Positions 55,719 through 64,000 of a DNA stretch of 64,000 nt are shown here, piece by piece. Both the position numbers and the translations under genes were made by a program. Position 1 is the first letter of the stretch, and each line of letters opens with the position of its first letter. Under the pieces are notes generated by a model that saw nothing but the letters and a program-made list of their open reading frames with translations, was not told where the DNA came from and did no database searches. The DNA comes from Arbacia lixula (Eukaryota > Echinodermata > Echinoidea > Arbacioida > Arbaciidae): contig OZ022593.1 in the NCBI GenBank assembly GCA_963669155.1, forward strand, positions 6,278,368-6,342,367. Reading direction: 5' to 3'.

Positions 55719-57974
55719 CACTCTCAGTACCAATCGAGGGAAAGAGTATAGACGTTTTACACATTTCATGTACCTATTGAACCGGGAGGTTTAAAGTTAA
55801 TAAATCGCGTGTTTAATGTGTGAATAATTGTTGGAGATGGCGCTCTTCTCTTATTTATCAAGATTCGTTGAGAATAATTTTAAGGCGATCCCTGTCTTTT
55901 TTTAGCTTACAGAATAATTTACTGCTTGATATATATTTTTAAGTTAATTTGTCAATATAGAATTTATATTACTAACATGATGGTGACAGTCAGAAAATGT
56001 CATTTATTCATCTATTTTTTTTTTAATTAACCTTTTCCGGAAATGATTTATCTTGAACTGGTAGTTGCAATATGCGCATGGTCAGATTATTATTTTTTTT
56101 GTAATTCATGTTTTATTGATCCTTTTCATCAAAATATACATAACAAAACATTCATGGTGTAATGGATCACATTTTGAAGTTGTTTACAACAACAACAAAA
56201 ATTCAGGCACTTGGCCTATAAAAAATAAACATAACAAAAATAGCCTTCTGCTTTATCGCCTCTTTAAAGTATTCAGAATGATAGCCCACTTGCCATCATG
56301 TTTTCCTAATTTGCATTTCCTTTGTGCTATGGTGTGTTCAACAGTTTCAAATGATAAAAGAAAGTTACAAAAATGGGAGAGAGTAGGTTTTGTTTCGTCA
56401 CATCGACATCTAAAAATATATTGTTTACCTGAAAGGAGCAGAAAGTTCAATATAAATATATTTTTGGGAATTTGGGGCTTACAGATACCAAAAAGAACAT
56501 AACTTTCTGAGAGGAAATCAGGAAGATCTAGTGAAGCAAAAAGTGTACCAACATTATTCCAAAATTGGTTAACGACATGGCAAGAATAAAACAGATGCAC
56601 TAGAGATTCTGGTGATACTTTACAAAATGTACAAAGTGTATCCGTTACCTTTTTAATACGGAATAACCAAACCTTGGTAGGAATCAAATTATTAAGAATC
56701 TTGAATTGTAAAGCTCGAAGTCTCGTATCTATAGTAATACGTAGAGGTAGTTTTAAAAGTTCTCTTACTTCTTCTTGTTGAAACCCATAGGTGTCTTTTA
56801 AACGTGTAAATATATTTGAAATTGATGGGTTATTTTCCTCCATAAAAAATGTGTAAAAAATATACTTTGGTACACCTGTTACTTCTCTAGTGATGCCATC
56901 AATAGTTAAAGTTGGAATCAATGAAATGTTGTCAACATTGGTATGAAAATTTTGAGATAGAAAAAATGATTTCCATTTTGATGGCATAAACTTGTAACAG
57001 TCGAGAAGCAGAAAGTATTCAACAAATGTTAAGCCTTTATTTTTGGCATCTTTCCATCTTAATGGTCTGCCATACTCGTCCAACATATGTGACACCTTAA
57101 AAAAACCTTTGGTTGTTTTTTTTTTATCTCTGGCTTATAAAAAGATTTTCCATTTTGTAATATACATTTGTTATTCCATAGTATCTGGTCACATATTTTA
57201 ATGTTTTTCTGAAATACTGTGCTCCAACTAATCATGACATCTTTATACCATTCAGGAATTGTCAAGTTTAAAATATTAAGGTCATAATTACAATGAAATA
57301 TAAAGTCACCACCTACATTTTGAAGTAATGTCAACAGAATAATCTTCCATCCCTTTGAATCGGATGTAAAAACTTTTTGTATCCACTTGACTTTTTGCAC
57401 TTGTAAAAGAGATTTTAAACAAATCATTTTGAGCCCTCCATCTTCATACTGCTTAACAAGTATCTCCCTTTTGATCTTGTCAGGGCCGTTCCAAATGAAC
57501 CCGAAAACTAACTTATGGTCAGATTATTGCTGGTAGTAAACCTCAGGCCAATGTCACTACTCATAGAGTATGAAATAACTATCATTGACATGAGATAACC
57601 TGTATCAGAATGAATCCGTTCATGCACACATTTCAACTACCGATTCAAGATAAATCATTTCAGGAAAGGTTGATGAAATATGAATAGATAAATAAAAAAT
57701 ATTTCCTGCCAGTTACCATCATGATCATAACAAAACTTCTATCATAATAACTTAAACTTAAAATATATATCAAGCAGTAAATTACTCTGTGACTGAAAAA
57801 AAGATAGGGGTCACCCGAGAACTACTCTCAAGGAATCTTGATAGATAAGAGAAGAGCGCCATCTCCAAAATTACTGCACATTAAACACTCGATTTAATTT
57901 AACCCTCCGGGTACCATAGGTGCGTGATATGTGTAATACGTCTATACTCTTTTCCTGGTTTGGTAGTGAGAGGA
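55719..57974. mobile_element. TTAA-flanked foldback element carrying a LINE in its centre
   Basis: TTAA at 55715-55718 and 57975-57978 bounds CACTCTCAGTACC...GGTAGTGAGAGGA. Arms of about 360 and 340 bp pair imperfectly: GAGTATAGACG against CGTCTATACTC, GGAGATGGCGCTCTTCTCTTAT against ATAAGAGAAGAGCGCCATCTCC, AGAATAATTTACTGCTTGATATATA against TATATATCAAGCAGTAAATTACTCT. CYCTCTC-like ends next to TTAA fit piggyBac-type elements (inference). Without the inserted LINE the element would be about 820 bp and noncoding. Confidence 0.78.
56092..57514 (-). pseudogene. L1/Tx1-like LINE 3' remnant with a 14-bp target duplication
   Basis: ATGGTCAGATTATT occurs at 56078-56091 and again at 57515-57528. Between them, on the minus strand, lies the C-terminal third of a LINE ORF2: FIWNGPDKIKREILVKQYED followed by GGLKM (about 57500-57415), a middle segment, and a zf-RVT-like motif TLCTFCK...ESLVHLFYSC (about 56640-56570). 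The frame shifts at A-runs near 57110 (57427-57059 and 57095-56253 are different frames). The 3' end at 56092 has a run of T on the + strand, i.e. a poly(A) tail. The copy is 5'-truncated and inactive. Confidence 0.85.
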
Positions 57975-58026
57975 TTAATATAAAATTTTCCGAAACGGTC
58001 TGTTTCGGTATATGGTATAATTATGG

Positions 58027-58870
58027 CCCAACATAAAATAATGTATGGCTTATGATTACGTTAAGTATGGCTTAAAATTACATCAAGTATGGCTCATAAC
58101 TACGTCAAGTATGGTTTATGATTACATCAAATATGGTTTAAAATTACATCAAGTATGGTTTAAAATCACATCAAGTATGGTTTATGATTACATCAAGTAT
58201 GGCTCAACATTACATCAAGTATGGCTTATAATTACATGAAGTATGGCTTATGATTACATCAAGTATGGCTTAAAATTACATCAAGTATGGCTTATGATTG
58301 CATCAAGTATGGTTTAAAATTACATCAAGTATGGTTTAAAATCACATCAAGTATGGTTTATGATTACATCAAGTATGGCTCAACATCACATCAAGTATGG
58401 CTTATAATTACATCAAGTATGGCTTATGATTACATCAAGTATGGCTTAAAATTACATCAAGTATGGCTTATGATTACATCAAATATGGTTTAAAATTACT
58501 TCAAGTATGGTTTAAAATCACATCAAGTATGGTTTATGATTACATCAAGTATGGCTCAACATTACATCAAGTATGGCTTAAAATTACATCAAGTATGGCT
58601 TGTAATTACATCAAGTATGGCTCAATTAACATTACATCAAGTATGGCTTATAATTACATCAATTATGGCTTATAATTACATCAAATATGGCTCAACATTG
58701 CATCAAGTATGGTTTATAATTGTATCAAGTATGACTTAAAATTATTTCAAGTATGGCTTGTAATCATATCAAGTATGGCTCAATATTACATCAAATGTGG
58801 CTTATAATTGTATCAAGTATGGCTCAACATTAAGTAGGGCTCAACATTACATCAAGTATGGCTGCACAGT
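58027..58870 (+). repeat. 22-bp satellite array (ATGGCTTATAATTACATCAAGT), forward
   Basis: About 38 units of 22 bp in direct order, with substitutions at a few fixed positions (GGCTTA/GGCTCA/GGTTTA and AAAATTACAT/ATGATTACAT). There are no unique spacers, so it is not a CRISPR array. Open frames of 60-70 codons arise because the array contains few stops in phase. Confidence 0.9.
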
Positions 58871-59630
58871 ACATCACGATCCGTACTTGTAACTTGTAAC
58901 CAGGGATGTGTTATGGAAGGATATGAAACAACTTTCTTTTTTTGTACCCATGCGTGCCACCGCCAAAAAAAAAAAAGTCTTCTCAGCATGTGCTTTTCAG
59001 GTGTTTTAATAATAACGAACAGGATTGCGTAGCAACGGTTTCTCAGATAGGACAAAAGAAATGTAAAGTCTTATTTCGCTTGTCCAGTTCTGTTGGATTG
59101 CATCAATACTTTTGTGAGAAAAAGAGATATCAGCGAACAAAAATAAACAGTTTTTTCTACTAAAATATCTCAGTTGCACGCAAATGCACGCAAACTCTGT
59201 TCATGAAAATAAACAGCTTAAGATATAATTTTGATAATGATTGAATTCTACATTTGCGGAAATCTGCGGAAATTGAAGAAATTTATTAATTGTGTAAGTA
59301 AGAATATTATCTTATATCTCCGTTTGTGCATCATTCAACCATTATCTAGAAGTACAGGATCTTTAGTGGTGTTTCCCATAACTTTCCTGAAAATTGTACA
59401 AAAATATGATAAGAAACATAGCTTCCAGAGACAAAACAGTGAATTAAAGATATTGCTTTCCAAGTTGACAGCAGCTAAATGTCGGTGCCGCGCATGGGAC
59501 ATCAAAGCATTGTAGTGATTGTGGAATGCTTTTGACATTCATTAGCACGCTTTAGTATCCATACAGATGTTTGAATATATTATGCTCGAGTTGTCCCTCC
59601 TTCCTAACATATCCCTGTTGTAACGTTGAA
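58871..59630. other. Spacer between inverted 22-bp arrays
   Basis: Ordinary AT-rich sequence with an A-run near 58965. The 94-codon frame at 59231-59515 has no family likeness. Confidence 0.4.
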
Positions 59631-59634
59631 ATTA

Positions 59635-59850
59635 GCTGTTTGGTGTAATGTTCAGCCATGATTAATGTTATGTTGAGCCATAATTGATGTAATGTTGAGC
59701 CATACTTCATGTTAAGTCATATCATATGTAATGTTAAGTCATACTTGATATAATGTTTATTACATGCTATGTAGCCATACTTGATGTAATGTTGAACCAC
59801 ACTTAATGTTATGTTAAAACTAGCTGCTTGATGTAATGATGAAACCTACT
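59635..59850 (-). repeat. 22-bp satellite array, inverted and more diverged
   Basis: ACTTGATGTAATGTTGAGCCATA and variants recur about nine times. These are the reverse complement of the unit at 58027-58870. Confidence 0.8.
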
Positions 59851-60155
59851 TGATACACTATATATTTATCCTTCTTGATATAATATCTGGCCGTGTTGGA
59901 TGTAATCCTGTGCACTTATTGATGAACGAGTTGCGTAGAACGTAAGCAAAACTCGTGTACTCATGAGCACATATGAATTCCTTGGCTTTACGATCGACTT
60001 CATTGTCTTTCTATGTGCTTATCAATTTACAAATACCCTCACAATTTGTTTTATTCTTCACCCAGCCATTTAACACAAGTGATTAAATGTGGCTGAATAG
60101 ATCATTTTCGTTGTATTTGCACATTTAATGCACGTCGTTCAAACAATACGTTAAA

Positions 60156-60380
60156 AGAGTACCGAAGTGGTGTCGTTAAATCCAATGTTTTGCAGGTTGC
60201 TGGTTCTAAACAACATCGCTTGAGTGAGAGTTCCACTGGTCCGACATTGTCTAACGGGTTAGTGTCGAGCACTCCCAAAGAGAGTCCCCGTTATGATCTC
60301 CGATTTTATGCTCTACTCATGTAGTTTAGAACCAGTTGTCTTGACAATACAGTCAGATGACGTCACTCTTCGGTACTCTA
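60156..60380. mobile_element. Inverted-repeat MITE (AGAGTACCGAAGTG family), copy 2
   Basis: AGAGTACCGAAGTGGTGTC and GGTTCTAAAC at the left are opposed by TAGTTTAGAACCAGTTGTCTTGACAATA and GATGACGTCACTCTTCGGTACTCT at the right. It is 225 bp long and the same family as 53080-53306. Confidence 0.72.
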
Positions 60381-60498
60381 TAATGGAAACCCAAAGTTTG
60401 TCCGAGGTGTTCCACGTAGCAACAACTAATATATTCAGAGCGTATTCCAAACATTGAAATTGTGCCATGAAATGCAGGTCAAAGTAATACCACGTTAA

Positions 60499-61160
60499 AG
60501 AACCGGTCCCACTGGCCGATGGACACAAAACGTACGCATAAAGGACACAGCAGGCGAACAAAATTTCGGGGTGACTCCATCCGTTTTTCATCCGCTCATG
60601 AAATGGAGAAAATTGCCGAAAATACAATGGAAAAAACGGACGTGGGTAATAATTATGTAGCAGGGATGTTAAACGGATGTTTATCGGAAGCCTAGCGGAT
60701 GAAAGCGGATGGAAGTGGATGTCCGTTTTGATCTTTTTTTATATACGAGATGCGTACGCTTACATCCTTTCTATTTCCGTGCTACTGACGATGTATAGCC
60801 GTTCCATGTAGATTATCTTTCCTTGGCCTTCTTTCCCTTTTCAGCTGTAGCGGTTGTGAGTTACGAGGATGCTCATGGGATGCAAAGAGGATACAGCGGA
60901 TGTTTAACGGATGAATCATGTCCGATATAGAACGTTTGTTTCTCGTATTCACGTTCATACATTCTATCGTTCTAAAAGTTTTGTGCAGCTCAAAACTTTT
61001 TGCGCGGATGGATTCACAGTGGACAGATGCTCGATGGATAGAGCGTATTAAACACGTATGCAATGAGTACACAACGGATGCATAGCATTTTCCAACGGAT
61101 GGCAAGATTTGCTTACGTTTTACATCCACTTTGCATCCGTAAGTGCAATGGGACCGGGCC
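60499..61160. mobile_element. TTAA-flanked element rich in GCGGATG/CATCCG motifs, 662 bp
   Basis: TTAA at 60495-60498 and 61161-61164 flanks AGAACCGGTCCCACTG...CAATGGGACCGGGCC. The interior holds more than a dozen GGATG or CATCC motifs in mixed orientation, arranged partly as inverted repeats (CGTTTTACATCCACTTTGCATCCG). A 145-codon minus-strand frame across it is not recognisable as a protein. Confidence 0.7.
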
Positions 61161-61496
61161 TTAATACCAGGGGCGTAGACAACGGGGGGGATGAGGGGGA
61201 TGCATCCCCCCCAACTCACAAGGTGGGGGGGATGGCATGTACAATCATCCCCCCCCCAGGTTTGGGGGAATGATATTTGCTTACTTAGTCATAATAATAA
61301 TAACAATAGTACAAATGATAATGATAACAATTATAATATCAATAATAATAATTATGATGATGATGATAATAATCCTCATCGTTATTGTAATTGTGTTTAT
61401 TGGTATTAGCCGCATTCACACGGTGCAAGCCAATTCAGATGGTAAAGAAGAGAAAATCGTACAAGTACTTTGTGGTTATCTTGTGGTTTATCCTCA

Positions 61497-62222
61497 CTAA
61501 GCAATATAGCATAACTTTTTAGCAAAGAGGTTTTGGGCAAAATAATTTGGCAGGATTCTTTCTCACCTTATCAACTAACCTCTGTGTGAAAATCACATTA
61601 ATCCAATAAGTCATGCGTGAGTGGGCAAATTTAAAAAGCAAAAGTGTAACTTTTCAAAAGTCACAAGGGTAATTTTGGGTTTCTGTCATATGAATTTTGG
61701 ATGAATTCCATTACTGATGCATAACTTATGTCCTTTCATTGTTTATCATCCATCTCTCGATGCACGTACACATATCCCCACATTTAACCCATTGTTCTGG
61801 TTGAGTGAGCACCGTTTAAAAAATACTCATCCTTCTTGGGTTTGAAACTTTTAAAACCCCTTTATTTTTGTGAAAAAATACAACTGGATATTTTGACAAA
61901 AATGTAACATGACTTGTTATGTACACATTAGAAGTCATTTCCGTGTCATGGTTGAGTGAATACACTTTAAAAATCGCACAAGAGATGCCAAAATGTACTG
62001 TTAAAACGGCATAAATAATTACCCTTGTGAGTTTTGAAAAGTTACATTTTTGCCTTTAAAATTTGCCCACTCATGCATGAATAATTGGATTAATATCATT
62101 TTCACACAGAGGTTAGTCATTAAGTTAAGGAGCAATCCTGCAAATTGTTTTGCCCAAAACCGCTTCGATAAAAAGTTATGCTAATTTTCTTAGGGGGGTG
62201 GGCTTACTTTTCTGTTGTGTTT
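61497..62222. mobile_element. Foldback element, long form, nested in the hAT element
   Basis: Outer arms TAGCATAAC...GCAAAATAATTTGGCAGGATT and TGAAAATCACATTAATCCAAT match those of 12249-12550. At the centre a second inverted pair is present: GTGGGCAAATTTAAA...GTAACTTTTCAAAAGTCACAAGGGTAATT against AATTACCCTTGTGAG.TTTTGAAAAGTTAC...TTTAAAATTTGCCCAC. The second pair encloses about 330 bp. The left outer end lacks the AACACAACAAAAA terminus. Confidence 0.72.
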
Positions 62223-62360
62223 AGAAAACAAAAACATGTGGTGAGTTCGCTAAGCAGGAGGCCTTGTCTCCCTTGACTTTTTAAGGGGGAAATATATGTG
62301 AGTGTATCCCTTACATAATTCACAGCGTAAATTGATTTTCGGATTCTAGGATGGCTCATA

Positions 62361-62600
62361 ATATGAAGTTGAAAACATCAAGGATCACTTCTTTTTCAAG
62401 CATAATGAGAAAGAAGAACATGGTGACGAACAGCCGTCTACGTCAAAATCGGATGATGTCGGAGTTAGACTTGTTCTTCCGGAAGTTCAACCAGAAGAAA
62501 GTGCCGTTGAGGGTGATGGAGCATCCGAGGCGAAAAATGATGATGAAACTGACGCCGGTTTTGACGACTGGGTTAGCCCCAATCCCCCCCCCCCCCACCA
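62361..62600 (+). pseudogene. Possible coding remnant inside the hAT element (acidic, Ser-rich)
   Basis: The frame opening after a TAA at about 62357 reads EVENIKDHFFFKHNEKEE, then EQPSTSKSDD and acidic residues to FDDW near 62570. It then meets a poly-C run. This looks like a true peptide (polar, acidic linker) rather than random sequence, and such linkers are common next to the zinc-finger part of hAT-like transposases. The overlapping Met/Lys-rich frame (62351-62650) is less convincing. No catalytic motif is present. Confidence 0.35.
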
Positions 62601-62801
62601 AAAAAAAAAATAATAATAATAACTTTTTCCATTCCAGTACTAGAAATTAAACCGCAGAAAATTCTGTTTCAAGCCAAATGGTACCCAAACTACCCCGGGA
62701 TCCATTACGAACCCTCCCTGCAATATGTGTCAGTTCATTCTGTACTCGTATGCCACGGTGTGTAGATCTTGTCGAAACTATGACTGTCCATTTAAGGCGT
62801 A

Positions 62802-62802
<1 letters not shown>

Positions 62803-62880
<78 letters not shown>

Positions 62881-62912
62881 TATGTGTGTGTGTGCGTGCA
62901 CGCTTGTGTGTG
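62803..62912. repeat. (TG)n/(GA)n microsatellite
   Basis: Impure TG tract with a short GAGAGAGAG interruption. Confidence 0.93.
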
Positions 62913-63180
62913 TTATTTTACCTCATTAAGTATGCATCAGATTGCACGATTTCAAGTTCAAAATTGCAAAAGCTCCCTACCGTGGGAGGGGGGACACCCC
63001 CCTCCCACACCCTCCCCCCGGCTCGGTCGCTTCGCTCCCTCGCTCGGGCGCTTTCGCGCCCTCTCGATCGTTGGCAGCCCAGTCATCCCCCCCAGGTGTA
63101 CGAACCTGTCTACGCCACTGCTTAATACCCAGTTAGAGGAGGAGTTGTGAATACATTCATTGCAAAAACGGCTTACTGCG

Positions 63181-63468
63181 AGCGAATGCTGACATCACAC
63201 CGCTCTGTCGGCTCTTCGGAACTACTTCGGAATGGGGGCAGTTGTCTGAGGGCGGGTATCGTCACAGCTGATTGATTCCGCGTTACCTCGGTCCTCCCGT
63301 CGTGTAACGAAAACTCACTGGTCTACAGACGCAGCAGACCTAATCATATTTGCCGCAGGTTGTTTAATCTAGTTCCTCATATTCGTTGAGTATTGTGGGG
63401 CTTTTGTTTGTCTCCGTATTGTGTATTCAAGTTCGAGCTCTCATTCACTTGTATGTACAAGTTGCAAA
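63181..63468 (+). promoter_or_regulatory. Possible promoter and 5' UTR of the right-edge gene
   Basis: It is less repetitive and more GC-rich than the surroundings, with no inverted-repeat element and no TATA box at a clear position. It directly precedes the coding exon at 63469. Confidence 0.3.
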
Positions 63469-63537
63469 ATGTCGGATGAAAACCATCCTGCCGCTAAGCG
63501 GGCAGTCTCACCAGACGAACAGTCTATTGTGTTAAAG
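63469..63537 (+). CDS. Candidate first coding exon of an unidentified gene (partial)
   Basis: The ATG at 63469 has AAA before it (GCAAAATGTC) and opens 23 codons. It begins MSDENHPAAKRAVSPDEQ and ends in AAG|GTAAGT, a consensus splice donor at 63538. It is in phase 0. The peptide is hydrophilic with an SPDEQ segment. This is typical of an N-terminal exon, but too short to name the gene. Further exons would lie to the right, outside the window. Confidence 0.5.
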
Positions 63538-63824
63538 GTAAGTGAGCAAACATGATTGATGTTTACATTGAAAATATACCGTCCGTCTGTGTAAAGTGGC
63601 TGTTTAAGATACGTAAATATAATTCGATCAGCGATATGGGTTATGTTGGATCTTCCATCAGCCGCGCAACGTGACGTGCTTTCCCCATGCTACTTTGCAT
63701 TTGTTATGCGTCGAGAGTTGATTCATCAACTATCGACATGGTGATGACTATGGAAAGTTCATAAGTATGTTATGCCAGGTTGGGGTTGTATTATGGTATA
63801 CCCCCAACACAAATAAGGTGGGGG

Positions 63825-63825
<1 letters not shown>

Positions 63826-63880
<55 letters not shown>

Positions 63881-63932
63881 GTGTTAGGGGTGACCTGTTC
63901 TATCCCCCACACACACACACACACACATACAC
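63826..63932. repeat. (GT)n and (CA)n microsatellites in opposition
   Basis: About 50 bp of GT is followed 30 bp later by about 20 bp of CA. The two tracts can pair as a hairpin around GGTGACCTGTTCTATCCCCC. They lie in the putative first intron of the right-edge gene. Confidence 0.9.
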
Positions 63933-64000
63933 ACACATTTCAAGTTATCATTAACGTTAAGTTACAATTCAAAATATATAATCAACAGGCTTACGGTCTT

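Larger units (their letters stand above)
61168..63120. mobile_element. hAT-type element with an exact 8-bp target duplication
   Basis: CTTAATAC at 61160-61167 is repeated exactly at 63121-63128. The termini CAGGGGCGTAGACA and TGTCTACGCCACTG match at 13 of 14 positions; CAGNGGCGTAG ends and an 8-bp duplication are typical of the hAT superfamily. The 1,953-bp body has G/C-run-rich ends (61187-61260, 62985-63100), a nested foldback (61497-62222), a small possible coding remnant (62361-62600) and (TG)n at 62803-62912. It is non-autonomous or decayed. Confidence 0.82.
60105..63180. repeat. M1 repeat expanded by at least three insertions
   Basis: M1 segments are recognisable at 60105-60154 (CACGTCGTTCAAACAATACGTTA), 60381-60498 (AATGGAAACCCAAAG, TAGCAACAACTAATATATTCAGAG, GTAATACCACGTTAA) and 63125-63180 (CCCAGTTAGAGG...GTTGTGAATACATTCATTGCAAAAACGG). 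Read together they give one M1 copy in order. Between them lie the three elements annotated separately. Confidence 0.7.

Noticed and set aside
56065-56502. 145-codon plus-strand gene
   Set aside because: It lies antisense to the LINE remnant, whose zf-RVT-like motif and target duplication explain the region.
58027-58870. CRISPR-like array
   Set aside because: The 22-bp units are contiguous with no unique spacers, no cas genes are present, and the genome is eukaryotic.
61237-61500. Isoleucine-rich 87-codon membrane peptide
   Set aside because: It is the translation of an AAT/GAT simple repeat inside the hAT element.

Overview
The window reads as nuclear DNA of a marine invertebrate deuterostome, most likely an echinoderm. 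The evidence is a spliced gene structure, AT-rich noncoding DNA crowded with small inverted-repeat transposons, CR1/L2-type, RTE-type and L1/Tx1-type LINEs, a tRNA-derived SINE, long CA/CT microsatellites and many poly-G/poly-C runs. Nothing bacterial, viral or organellar was seen. The echinoderm placement is an inference from repeat style and from a lengsin-type gene; it was not searched.

Gene content is sparse. The only well-supported host gene is a lengsin-like member of the glutamine synthetase family. Its large, GC-rich terminal exon lies at 27125-28498, with a splice acceptor before it and a poly(A) signal after it. A TATA box (15511) followed by a GC-rich exon ending in a good splice donor (15649-15867) lies 11.3 kb upstream on the same strand and is phase-compatible, so it may be the 5' exon of the same gene. 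At the right edge, 63469-63537 looks like the first coding exon of another + strand gene that continues outside the window.

The rest is a mobile-element landscape. Two copies of one CR1/L2-type LINE, about 98-99% identical by eye, sit in opposite orientation: a broken copy at 1-3294 (+) and a 5'-truncated copy with a 924-codon uninterrupted frame at 43162-46285 (-), the latter inserted into a 75-bp minisatellite. Decayed LINE fragments occur at 19154-19372, 38625-39425 and 56092-57514. Many non-autonomous inverted-repeat elements can be delimited from terminal repeats and target duplications: a group flanked by TTAA (13880, 19377, 21324, 28814, 30359, 35756, 55719, 60499), a hAT element with a perfect 8-bp duplication (61168-63120), a TA-flanked foldback with an empty paralogous site (49475-50205), and small elements flanked by CCWGG-like pentamers (20460, 39002). 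Several are nested, the deepest stack being 60105-63180.

Tandem repeats include an array of short palindromes that is itself one large palindrome (5169-5477), 121-bp, 87-bp, 75-bp, about 80-bp and 22-bp arrays, a roughly 400-bp CT-rich repeat (8150-9060) and a tandem block at 47838-51270. I found no CRISPR, operon, rRNA gene or intact tRNA gene. I did not find a convincing new biological system; the unusual content is structural DNA and transposon biology.
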